From: Acephala macrosclerotiorum
Taxonomy: Eukaryota; Ascomycota; Leotiomycetes; Helotiales; Mollisiaceae
Direction of reading: 5' to 3'
Assembly (NCBI GenBank): GCA_014904845.1
Contig: MU119791.1
Coordinates: forward strand, 1,937 to 19,150
Length of the DNA stretch: 17,214 bases
The translations under genes and the position numbers were made by a program. A model generated the notes under the pieces. That model was given only the letters and a program-made list of their open reading frames with translations. It was not told the DNA's origin and ran no database searches. Below, one piece after another: positions 1 to 9,626 of this stretch (positions within the stretch are counted from its first letter, which is position 1; every line of letters begins with the position of its first letter).

Positions 1-20
1 AAAAAAAAAAAAAAAAAAAA
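1..20. repeat. Poly-A run at the window edge
   Basis: Twenty consecutive A residues open the window. The run may extend outside it. In an A/T-only background this alone does not identify a retroposon tail. Confidence 0.9.
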
Positions 21-1120
21 TAGATTTATAATTAAAATTATAAATATTAAATCGAATTATATATTAAATATAATATATATAAAAAAATCAATTACAAATA
101 AATATTAATATTAAAAACAATTGTTAATTTAATAATAAATATCGATAAAAATAAAATAATTAAAACTTTTTATTAAAATATAAAACGAAATATAATTCGT
201 TATAAAATAATTTTTAAAAGTTTTTTAAAATTAAATTTTTTAAAAAATATAAAAAATATAATTTTTATTTTAAAATAAAAATAATATAATTTAAAATTAA
301 ATATTTAAAATTAATATTTAAAATAATTATTAATATAAATAATAATAATTATATTTTTTTAATAAAAAATTAAAAAGTTTTAATAAAAAAAAAAATTAAA
401 ATATTATATTAAACTCGAAAAATTATTTAAAATTATAAAAAGTTTTATTAAATTTAATTATTTTAAAAATATTATAATCGATAAAAAAATTAATATTAAT
501 TTTTTTTTTAATTTTATTATAAAAAAAATTATTTTAATATTTATTTATAAATAATAATAAAAATTAAAAAATTTTATAATTTATAAATTTAATTATAAAA
601 ACGAATATTTTATTAAAATTAAAATAGTATTATTATTTATTATATTTTATATTAAAAAAAAATTTAATTTTAAAAATTTATATTTTTTTATAATTATTAT
701 TTTTTATAATAATTAAAATTTAAAAAATTTAATAAAAAAATAATTTTTATTCAAAAAATTATTATTTTATTAAAAATATAATAAAATATATTTATTTAAA
801 ATAAAAGAAATTTCAATTTAATTTTCGATTTTAATTTTAATTAATAAAATATTAATTTGTATATTTAATATTTTTTTTAAATTAAAATTTTAAAAAATAA
901 ATTTATTAATTAATTTTTTTAATAAAATATTTTTCAATATTAATTTAATAAAAAATATATAAATTATTAATAAATTAATAAAATAAAATATTTTTTTATA
1001 AATATATATATATATTTTTTTTGGTTTTTTTTTTTAAATTCGAAAAAAAAATTTAATTAATAATAAAATAATTAAATTATTTAAAAACAAAATAAATTGT
1101 TTATTATAAATTAAAAAAAA

Positions 1121-1162
1121 ATTCAAAAAATTAAAAAATTCAAAAAATTAAAAAATTTAAAA
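1121..1162. repeat. 17-bp tandem repeat, two copies plus a partial third
   Basis: The unit attcaaaaaattaaaaa occurs at 1121-1137 and again, identically, at 1138-1154. A partial third copy (atttaaaa) follows, in which the only C has become T. It is a small local tandem duplication in low-complexity sequence with no evident function. Confidence 0.75.
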
Positions 1163-1430
1163 TTTTAATTTTAATTATAATTTATAATTAAATTTTATAA
1201 ATATAATTATTAAAAAAAATTTTTTAATTAATATTATTAATTTTATAATTAAATAATTAAATAATATAAAATTATTAAATAATAAAAAAATTAAAAATAA
1301 ATTTTTTTTTTTAATTATAAATTTTTTTTATTATAAAACGTTTTTATTTAAATTAAAATTATTAAAATAAATTTTTTTTTATTTTTTTTATATATTATTA
1401 ATAAAAAATATTTATTTTATATTTTTTAAT

Positions 1431-1710
1431 AAATTATAAATTCAAATTTCGTATACAATTATTTATTTAATTATTTATTTTTTATAATTTGAAATTTATT
1501 TATTTTTTATTATTTTTTTTTTATTTTTTTTTTATTTTTTAAATTTTTAATTATTTTAATTAATTTTTATTTATTTATTATAAATTATAAATTCGAATTT
1601 CGTATAAAATTATTTATTTATTTGAAAATATTTATTTAATTATTTATTTTTTATAATTCGAAATTTTTTTTTTTTTATTTTAAATTTTTAATTATTTTAA
1701 TTAATTTTTT
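1431..1710. repeat. Degenerate direct duplication, about 141-151 bp period
   Basis: Two related copies lie head to tail, at roughly 1431-1569 and 1582-1710. Shared landmarks in order are aaattataaattc, aatttcgtata, ttatttaattatttatttttt, a tataatt(t/c)gaaattt box and aaatttttaattattttaattaa. The second copy carries about 10 extra bases (near 1620-1629) and a shorter T-rich stretch. The two clear substitutions at the G/C positions are ttcaaatt versus ttcgaatt and ataatttgaa versus ataattcgaa, both transitions. A further weak match, tttattataaat, occurs near 1756. This looks like an old tandem duplication that has since been mutated by a C-to-T process. Confidence 0.65.
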
Positions 1711-3811
1711 TTAATTAATTTTATATAAAATTTAAATTAATTAATTTTCATTTGTTTATTATAAATATAATTAATTAAATTTAAATAAAAAATAATTATT
1801 TTTTAAATTTTTATTTTTTTTAAAATATTTTAATAATTTAAATAATTTTAAATATTTGAAATTTATTTTTTAAAATAATTTAAAAAACGTATATTTTTAT
1901 TATAATTTTATTTATAATTTTTTTATTTATTTTACGTTTAAATTTTATATTATTTTTAATATTTTAATATAATTTAAATATAAATTTTATTTTATAAATA
2001 TAAATTTTTTTTTTCGTTTTTAAATTTAAATTTTTTTTAAATATTTATTAAATTTTAAATTAAAAAAAAAATTTATTAATTAAATAATTTAATCGAATTT
2101 TAAATTAAAAATTTTTTATTTTTATTTTAAAATGTTTTTTAATAAAAGATTTTTATTATTTAAATTTTAAATAATTTTTTTTTATTTTTATTTATTTTTT
2201 ATTATATTTTTTTATTAATTATATTTTTTTTAAATTTTAATAATAATATTTAATTATATTAATTAAAATTTTTTTTATAAATATTATTATAATAATTAAA
2301 TATATTTTTTTATATATAATATAAAATATTAAAAACGATTATAAATAAATTTTAATTTAAATTAAAAAAAAATATTAAAAATTAAAATAAATTAAACGAA
2401 TTAAATATAGAAAAATTATTTTATATATAAAAAAAAATTATAAATTTAAAAAAAAAATTTATTTTATAAAATTTTTTTAAAAAAAAACTTTTTATATATA
2501 TATATTTAAATAAATTAATTAATTTTCTATATAATTTATTATATAATTATTTTTAATATTTTTATTTAAAATTAATTATAAAATATAAAAATAAAATTTT
2601 TTTATTCAAATTATTTTTAATTTTATAAAAAATATTATAAATTAAAAAAAAATATAAAATTTTTTTAATATTTAAAATTTTTTTTTTTTTTTTATTTTTA
2701 TTATTTTTTTTATTGTTTTTTTTATAAATTCTTTTACGATTTTTATAATTTGTTTTTTTTTTTCGATTTTTTTTAAAAAAAAGAATTTTATAATTTAAAT
2801 TAAATTTTTTTTTTATAATCGATATAATAATATTAATAATAATATTAAATTAAATTGTAATAAATATTTTAAATTATTAATAATTGAAATTTTTTTAATA
2901 AAAATTTAATATTTAATTATATTTTTTTTATTAAAAAATTTATAATTTGCGTTTTTTATAATAATAATAATATTTTTTATTAATTTTATTATTTTAATTA
3001 AATTTATTTTAATTTTTAATTATAATCGAATAAAAAAATTTAAAAAAAATTTAAAATTTAAAAATATTAATCGAAATCGTATAATCGAATTATTATAATT
3101 AATAAATATATTTTTTTATTAATAAACGATATTTAAAAAAAAGTTTATTAAATCGTAATAATATTAATAACAAAAAATCTAATTTTCGAGACTTTTTAAA
3201 AATTTATAATTAATTTATTTAATTTTTAAAATAAAAAATATTTTGTAATTATTTATATTTAATTAAATATAATATTTTAAATATTTTAAATAAAATTAAT
3301 AAATTTTTATTATATATTAATAAATAAATTAAAAGTATTAATTTTAATAATTTTAAATATTTTATAAAAATATTATAATCGTAAATTTAATATTTAATTT
3401 TTTTATTAATTTTTATATAAATAATTATTTAAACGTATTATAATATATTTTTTTAATAATTTTTAATTTTAATTTAATTTTTATTATATTTATAAATTTC
3501 GATTTTTTAATTTTTTTTAATTTTTTTTATTATTTTACAATTTAAAAATTATTAAATAAATAAAAACTTTTAAAAAAATTATAATTTCAATTCGTTTTTT
3601 TTAATTATTAATAAATTTTACAAATTAAATTATTAAAAACTAAAAAAATTCATTATATTTATATAAAAAAATTATTTTGTTTTTTTCGTTTATATTAATA
3701 AAAAGTTTTTTTTATTTCGAAAGAAAAAATTCGTTCGACGACTCGTTAAACGAATCAATAATAAACAAGTTTTTTCTTTTTTTATTCGACGCATATTTTG
3801 TTTTGCAAATC

Positions 3812-3831
3812 TCGTAAAAACGTTTTTACGA
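3812..3831. repeat. Perfect 20-bp palindrome
   Basis: The sequence tcgtaaaaacgtttttacga reads identically on both strands. It contains three CpG dinucleotides, one at the centre. Perfect palindromes of this length can arise by chance in A/T-only DNA, but the six G/C positions make that less likely here. It lies just upstream of the tandem units. No binding factor is identified. Confidence 0.85.
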
Positions 3832-3979
3832 AAAACTATAAAATTTTCGATTTTAATAATTTATTTCTATTTCAAGTTTCAAATTAAAAGTTTTTAATTT
3901 AAATATTTTATTCGAATAATAATTCGAATTTTATCGAGTAATAAAATCGATATATTAATAAATTTTTAGTACTTAAAAT

Positions 3980-4162
3980 AAAAATACATTTATTATAGAA
4001 TTTTATATTAAAAAAATATTCTTTGAAATTTTCGTTTTATATTTAATTACTACGATCGATTCAATTGATTATAAAGAATTATTTACTAAAAAAAAACTCT
4101 TTAAAACTTTTTTTAAAAATTATATAATTATTTTAATATTTAAATATTTAAATATTTTAAAT
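3980..4162. repeat. Tandem satellite-like unit, copy 1
   Basis: First of three consecutive related units. Landmarks in order are an A-run with tacattt, a tatagaattttatattaaaaaa box, ctttgaaattttcgtttta, the core acgatcgattcaattgatt at 4052-4070, an attattta box, and an A-rich then T-rich tail. Compared with copy 2, the core differs by caattgatt versus caattaatt, a G/A transition. It has no open frame. It could be a true satellite or an internally repeated part of a larger element. Confidence 0.75.
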
Positions 4163-4369
4163 AAAAACGTATTTTTAATAGAGTCTCATACTAAAAAAGT
4201 ACTTTAAAAAAATACTCTTTAAAATTCTCGTTTTATATTCAATTTCTACGATCGATTCAATTAATTATAAAAAATTATTTACAAGAAAAAAACTTTTCAA
4301 AATTTCTCTCGAGAATTATACAATTATATAATTAAAATAAAAGTATTTTATTATTTTAACGCTTTAAAC
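4163..4369. repeat. Tandem satellite-like unit, copy 2
   Basis: Second and best preserved unit. The same landmarks recur: aaaaacgta, agtctcatactaaaaaa, ctctttaaaattctcgtttta, the core acgatcgattcaattaatt from 4248, and aattatttac. The core spacing to copy 1 is 196 bp. It is the longest of the three units, at about 207 bp. It keeps more C residues than the others (ctctcgaga, tctcata) and is therefore probably closest to the ancestral unit. Confidence 0.75.
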
Positions 4370-4554
4370 AAAAATGTACTTTTAAAACTTTATATTAAAA
4401 AAAAACTTTTTAAGATTTTCGTTTTTTATATTGAATTATTATAATCGATTTAATTAATTTAAATTATTTTATTTAATATATAATTCTAAAAAAAAAAATT
4501 TTAAAATTTTCTTTGAAAATTGTTCAATTATAAAAATATTTAATATTTAAAATT
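4370..4554. repeat. Tandem satellite-like unit, copy 3
   Basis: Third unit, 193 bp from copy 2 measured at the core. Landmarks are aaaaatgtactttta, actttatattaaaaaa, ctttttaagattttcgtttt, the core ataatcgatttaattaatt from 4441, and an A-rich run leading into ctttgaaaattgttcaattat. In the core, acgatcgattc has become ataatcgattt: C to T, G to A and C to T. All three are transitions, as expected of RIP acting on both strands. Confidence 0.72.
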
Positions 4555-4720
4555 AAAACGTATTTAAAAATTTTTAAAAACAAAAAAAAGCAATTATCGA
4601 TTTTAGTATTTAAAGTAATAATATATTTAAAAATTTTGCGATTACTATTTTTATTAAATACGATTATATTCTATTGATTTATATAATAACGAATTAATAA
4701 AATCGTTTAAAATTTAAAAT
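4555..4720. repeat. Possible degenerate fourth tandem unit
   Basis: After copy 3 the header reappears as aaaacgtattt, and about 105 bp later there is tacgattatattctattgattt (from 4659), which resembles the core tacgatcgattcaattgattt of the earlier units. The spacing to copy 3 at the core is about 219 bp and the intervening sequence aligns poorly, so this copy is either strongly diverged or a coincidence. Confidence 0.35.
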
Positions 4721-4949
4721 TTAATAATATTTAATTAAATTTCAATTTATTTACGAATTTTATAAAATTTAAATTAATTAATAAATTATAATTGTAATCG
4801 TATATTGATTGAAATTTTAATATTTTTTATTAGATCGATTGTATATTAATTCGAAAATTATTACGTAATTACTTTTATTATTAAATTTTTAATAAATTAA
4901 TCAAATCGCTTTATTTAAATACTTCGATTAAATTTGAATGAAATCGCTT

Positions 4950-7900
4950 ATTATAAAAAATATTAATATTACGTACATATAAAAAAATTAATATTAATTT
5001 TTATATCGAACAAATAATAATATTTAAATAAACGTTATAATAAATAAAATATAATATAAATTTTATCGAATAAAAAAGATTCGTTAAAAAGTTTAATATT
5101 AAAAATTATTAAATAATTAAAATTAAATTCTTTTTTTTTTTAATAAATTTAAAATAATTTAATTTAATTATTATTATAAATAATTATATAATTAAAATAC
5201 GAATTTTTCATTTAAAAATATATTTAAAATTATTAATTATACGAAAAATTATTTAAAACAAAAATAATAATAATAAATAAAAAATATATTTATATTATAA
5301 ATACGTTTTAATATAATATATTAATTAATTCAATAAAAAATTCTATATAATTTAATTATAATTTTATAAATAAATAATAAAATTTGTTTATTTTTTTAAT
5401 TCATATTTTTAATATAAAAAAATATTTATTATAAATATTTAAATTTATATAAAATTATATTTTAATTAAAAAAAAATTTTTTATTGAAAATTATATAATA
5501 TTAAAAATTTTCTAAAAATATTAAAATAGTAAATCAATTAATAATTTAACGAATAATTGATTAATTTTAAAATATTGTTTTTATATTAATTATAATTCGA
5601 AAAAAAAAAAAATTATTTTTAAATAAAAATTTAATAAAATCATTAATATATTATTTATTTATAAATATATAATAAAGTTTTATTTGTTTAAATATTATTA
5701 TTTTACGTATTTTTTTTTTTAAATATTAATATATTTTATTTAAACGTAAAATTAATTATTTTTTATAAAAATAATAATTTTTTAATTATCGTAATAAATA
5801 ATAATAATTATTTGTTTTTAATAAAATATTTTTATTAAAAATTTATTTAATTATATTACTTTTTTTATAATTTAAATTTCAATTATAAATTCGAATTTGT
5901 AAAACGAAAAAGTAATTATAATTTATTTTTTAAAAAATTAATTAATAATATTATTTTTAAAATTAAAAACGAAATTATTAATTAATTATTAATTTAATTA
6001 ACGTTTAAATAATTTATTAATAATTAAAAATTATTATAAAAAGTAAATTTATAATTTAAAAAAAATTAAAAAAATTAAAGAAAAATTGTTAATTATAAAA
6101 ATACATTTTTTTTATTAAATTCAAAATAAAACGATTAATTATAAATATAATAAACGAAATATTAAAACGTTATTTAAATATAATATATATTAAAAATTTA
6201 ATAAATTGTTAATATTTTTTGATTATAAAAAATGTAATTATATAATTTTTAAATATTAAAACGAAATAATTCAATTTTGTATTTATTAAAATAATTAATA
6301 ATTAATAATTTTCTATTTTAAAATTTTAAAATATTTTTATTAAATACAATTTTTATTTTAATTATAAAATATAATTTTAACGATTTTAAATAATAATTAT
6401 ATTAAAATAAAAATTATTTAATTTAAAATTATTTATTTAAAAACGATTATTAAAAATAATTTTAATTTAATTAATTTTTTTTCGATTTGTTTTAATAATA
6501 AATAAATTATTAATATAAATAATAATAATAATATTTTATTTATAAAAAATATTAATATTAATATTTAATAATTTAAAATTTATTTAAATTAAAAATTTGA
6601 AAAAAATATTATATTAAATTTTTAATATTTGTTTAAAATTATATAATATATAATTAAATTTTTTAATTATAAAATAAAAAAATTTATTAAATTTAATTTT
6701 ATTTTTAATTTTTAAATTTATATTTTATTTTATTAATATTATTATAAAAAATAATAAATTTAAAATATTAAAATTTTAAATTTTAAATTTTGAATATATT
6801 TATAAAATATTATTTATCGTTTGAAAAAAAAAATTTATTTTTTATAATAATAAATTTTAAAATCTTATAAATATTTAAATTAAAATATTTAAAAATAATT
6901 AACGTATTTAAAACTAGAAAAATATTTTATAATAATTTAATAATAAATTATTTTTGTTTTTATATAAATTGAAATTTATATATTTTTAATCGAATAATAT
7001 TTAATATTATAATTAAATTATTATTATTATTTAAAAAACTTCAAATTTGTAAACGTTTTTTTAATATATTAAAAATAATAAAAATAAAACGTTTTATATT
7101 AATAATAAACGACGATTTTAAAAAATATAAAATTTTATTAAAATAAATTTAAAAAATAAATTTAAAAATTTTTAATTTTATAAAAAATAAAAATCTTTTT
7201 ACAATATAAATAATATATATTTAATAAATACGATTATCGTTTATAAATATTTAATAAATATAATTTTTTTCGTATTTAATAAATTTTTTTTTTATAAATT
7301 AATTTTTTTAAAATTTGATTTTATTTGATTTATTATTATAAAATTATATTTAAAAATCGACAATATATAAATAATTAATAAAAAGTTTATAAAAATTATA
7401 TTAATTATATTATAAAATCACTATATATAAAAATAAATTATAATTTAAAATAATTTAAATTATTATTCGAATAAAATATTAAAAATTTTAATTATTATTT
7501 TAATAATTATTTATAATATAATTTAAATACGTTTTATTGTATTATTTATTTGTAAATTATATAAAATAATTAATTTAAAATAAATATTTATAATAATAAA
7601 ATAAAATTAAAAAACTTTTAAAATGTATTTTTTTTATTATTTATTTAAAAACGTATAATTCGTTCGTAATAAAAAATTTAAAAAAGTTTAAATTTATTAA
7701 ATATATTATATTTGTTTTTTATAATATATATTTCGATTTTTTTAATTTTATTATAATAAAAATAAATAAAATATTTAAATTCGTTTTTTATTATTTTAAA
7801 AAAATTAATTATATTTATATAAATTAATTTATTAAAATATTTTTTTAAATTAATATAATTTTTATAAAAAAACTTTTGTATTTGTTTTTTTAAATACACT

Positions 7901-8634
7901 TTATAAATAAATAATATGAAAAATTATTTTAAATTTATATTTTATATTATATTTTTCAATTTAATTAAAATATTTTTTTTAAAATATTTAAATTTTTTAT
8001 ATTAAATAATATATATATTTTTTTATTATAAATATAATTAAAATTCAATATTAAAATTTCTATTAAATTAATTTGAATTTTTTAAATATTTATTTAAAAT
8101 ATATTATATATATTATTTATTATTAATATAAATTATAAATTTTATTATTATAATTAATTTAAATAATTTATTATTAAAAAATTAATTTATTAATATTAAA
8201 ATAAATTTTTTTTTAAATAATTATAATAATAAAAATAAATAATATTATATATATAAAATTAATTCGTTTTTTAAATAAAATTTTAATTAATAAAATAATA
8301 ATATTTTTTTCGTATAATTTTAAATTATATTTATTAATTTTTATAATTATATCGAGTTTTTTTTATTTAAAAATTATATTAATTTATAAAATAAATTTTT
8401 TTTAAATTTTAATAAAAATTATAAAAATATTAAATATTAAAAAAACAAATAAAATTAAAATATAATAATTTAATAATTAAAATAAAAATAATTATTATTT
8501 TATAATAATAAAAAAAAAATATATAAAAATAATTCGAATAATTCGTATTATTATTTTTAAAAATTAAAAAATAAAAATATAAATATTAAAAATATATATT
8601 TTATAAATAATAAAAGAAATATTATAAAAAGAAA
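4950..8634. other. Gene-free, near-pure A/T block
   Basis: Stop codons are dense in all frames and there is no RNA gene or recognisable element. Several lines have no or almost no G/C (for example 6721-6780). The longest open frame, at 7678-7899 on the minus strand, encodes only Lys/Asn/Ile/Phe/Tyr strings. One small inverted repeat, aatcaatta at 5532-5540 against taattgatt at 5554-5562, is within what chance gives in such DNA. Like 1-3150, it looks like extreme RIP-type erosion. Confidence 0.75.
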
Positions 8635-8664
8635 ATTGCAAATAAAAAAATTGCAAATAAAAAA
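8635..8664. repeat. 15-bp tandem duplication
   Basis: The unit attgcaaataaaaaa is present twice without mismatch (8635-8649 and 8650-8664). It marks the left side of the less eroded central region. Both copies keep the same GpC and CpA, so the duplication is probably more recent than the mutation of the surrounding DNA. Confidence 0.85.
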
Positions 8665-8801
8665 ATATTATTAATATTACTAGAAATACTTGTTATTAAT
8701 AATAAATCAAAAACGAAATAAACAAATTAAATAATTCGTTAATTGATTATAAATTTTAAATTTAATAAACGCGTAAAAATTGAAAAATATAATCTCAATT
8801 T

Positions 8802-8818
8802 TAGCGCAAACGGCGCTA
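8802..8818. repeat. Perfect hairpin, 6-bp stem and 5-nt loop
   Basis: tagcgc (8802-8807) pairs exactly with gcgcta (8813-8818) around the loop aaacg. The stem is mostly G/C and so would be much more stable than the A/T hairpins elsewhere in the window. No T-run follows closely enough to call a terminator. Confidence 0.8.
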
Positions 8819-8840
8819 GTCCCGATCTGGCCTAGTACCG

Positions 8841-8848
8841 CACGTGAC
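8841..8848 (-). promoter_or_regulatory. CACGTGAC box (E-box / CDEI-like site)
   Basis: CACGTG is the canonical palindromic site for bHLH proteins. Read on the minus strand, the octamer is GTCACGTG, which fits the RTCACRTG consensus of yeast centromere element I, bound by Cbf1. It sits at the right edge of the G/C core. The match is exact, but an 8-bp site proves nothing about function, and similar boxes also occur in fungal transposon ends. Confidence 0.4.
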
Positions 8849-9015
8849 TACTAAACTAATATTGTATCTATACTAATAATTCTTTTTTTGTAATAAGAAT
8901 TGATTTAATTCAATTATTTAAAAAACGCTATTATTATTTTTTTTTATCGTAATTCGTTAATATGTAAAATTCATTAATATTTCAATATAAAAATCATATA
9001 ATTAAACTTTAAAAA

Positions 9016-9069
9016 CAACGCTAATAAATTAGTATTGTTCTCGAAGTTCGTCGGAGATTATAAGCGTTG
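9016..9069. repeat. 54-nt stem-loop with 11-bp interrupted stem
   Basis: caacgct (9016-9022) pairs with agcgttg (9063-9069). After one A/A mismatch, ataa (9024-9027) pairs with ttat (9058-9061), leaving a loop of about 30 nt. The loop includes a small cgaa-g-ttcg inverted motif and most of the left arm of the 19-bp inverted repeat. It is shorter than a tRNA and has no good A or B box, so I do not call an RNA gene. Confidence 0.55.
9027..9045 (+). repeat. Left arm of 19-bp inverted repeat
   Basis: This arm, aattagtattgttctcgaa, matches the reverse complement of 9608-9626 at 18 of 19 positions. The one difference is G versus A, a transition. Four shared G/C positions make a chance match unlikely in DNA this poor in G/C. 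The two arms bracket a segment of exactly 600 bp, including both T runs, as terminal inverted repeats of a small element might. No clear target duplication is seen outside the arms. Confidence 0.6.
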
Positions 9070-9141
9070 AAATTGAAATAATTATTTTTTTTTTAATCTT
9101 ATAAATCAAATAATTACAAGATTCGAAATATAATACAAAAA

Positions 9142-9177
9142 TTTTTTTTTTTTTTTTTTTTAACAAATATTTTCTTT

Positions 9178-9236
<59 letters not shown>
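9142..9236. repeat. Two poly-T runs, 20 and 57 bases
   Basis: A run of 20 T (9142-9161) is followed by 18 mixed bases and then 57 uninterrupted T (9180-9236). The pair is flanked by aagattc (9118-9124) and gaatctt (9237-9243), an inverted heptamer. The long run is far longer than any other homopolymer in the window. Read on the minus strand it would be a poly-A tail after the DNA at 9237 and beyond, as left by a retroposon, but no retroposon body is recognisable. The exact length may be an assembly estimate. Confidence 0.9.
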
Positions 9237-9237
<1 letters not shown>

Positions 9238-9607
9238 AATCTTAAAATGATTCATATTTAAAAACTTTTTTAAAATTTTATTAAATATTAATTTTATTAT
9301 AATATTTATTAAATTATTTTAATCGTTAATTTATCGAATTTTTTGTAATTTTTTACGTTTATATAATTAATGAAAAATTATAATATTAATTATAAAACGC
9401 TTTTTTTTAATCGTTTTCAATTTGATTAAATACTCATATAACGAATATAAATTTATATAAACAATTATCGAGATTTTAAAAAAATCGAATTATTAAATAA
9501 TTATATTAATAATAAATTTAATTACGATTATTATATTGATTTTTTTTATTATATTATTATAATAGAATTATATATTTTCTTTTTAAAAATCCTTGTAAAT
9601 AACTAGT

Positions 9608-9626
9608 TTCGAGAACAATATTAATT
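9608..9626 (-). repeat. Right arm of 19-bp inverted repeat
   Basis: The arm ttcgagaacaatattaatt is the inverted partner of 9027-9045. Beyond the 19 bp the flanks diverge, and the right arm is followed on its outer side by ordinary A/T-rich sequence. Confidence 0.6.

Larger units (their letters stand above)
1..3150. other. Gene-free, near-pure A/T block
   Basis: No open frame of useful length, RNA gene or promoter can be supported here. Whole 60-base lines have no G or C at all (for example 241-300), and most of the rest carry only a few. Surviving C and G are often in CpG within contexts such as tcgaa and acgaa. This is what heavily RIP-mutated repeat DNA looks like; the original elements cannot be recognised. 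The only internal structure I see is a short 17-bp tandem repeat at 1121 and a degenerate duplication at 1431-1710, listed separately. Confidence 0.8.
3150..4950. other. Gene-free patch of higher G/C content
   Basis: This stretch is visibly richer in G and C than either flank: the line at 3721-3780 has about 17 of 60. It also keeps more C outside CpG, for example in actcttt and ttctac contexts. No gene is present. It contains the 20-bp palindrome at 3812 and the tandem units from 3980. It is best read as repeat-derived DNA that is less eroded, younger, or richer in G/C to begin with than its neighbours. Confidence 0.6.
8802..8850. other. 49-bp G/C-rich core in A/T-only DNA
   Basis: Twenty-nine of 49 bases are G or C (59%), against a few percent around it. 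The core keeps C in ccc, ccg, ctg and gcc contexts, the types lost elsewhere, so it has not undergone the mutation that shaped the window. Inside are a perfect hairpin (8802-8818), an imperfect direct repeat (ggcgctagtcccg at 8812-8824 and ggcctagtaccg at 8829-8840) and CACGTGAC at 8841-8848. It is too short to code. It could be a transposon end or a small non-autonomous element that arrived after RIP or was too short to be targeted. A conserved protein-binding site is the alternative. I cannot assign a family. Confidence 0.7.

Noticed and set aside
1002..1036. AT dinucleotide run followed by a T run with gg, considered as a terminator or promoter
   Set aside because: Runs of this kind are everywhere in the window and there is no gene next to it.
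5532..5562. Inverted repeat aatcaatta / taattgatt
   Set aside because: Nine-base A/T arms at short spacing are expected several times by chance in DNA of this composition.
7678..7899. Open frame of 73 codons on the minus strand
   Set aside because: The product is almost only Lys, Asn, Ile, Phe and Tyr, the residues of A/T-only codons. It has no domain or codon-position pattern, and its base composition is that of the surroundings.
8802..8850. GC cluster of a yeast mitochondrial genome
   Set aside because: Yeast mitochondrial DNA also has short G/C clusters in A/T DNA. But 17 kb without any mitochondrial gene or tRNA, and the CpG bias of the remaining C, do not fit.
8811..8870. Possible 5S rRNA or tRNA remnant in the G/C core
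   Set aside because: Short strings such as tggcctagta and gtgactac recall a pol III A box or the internal control region of 5S RNA. However, spacing is wrong, no B box is present, and no full 5S helices or cloverleaf can be drawn.
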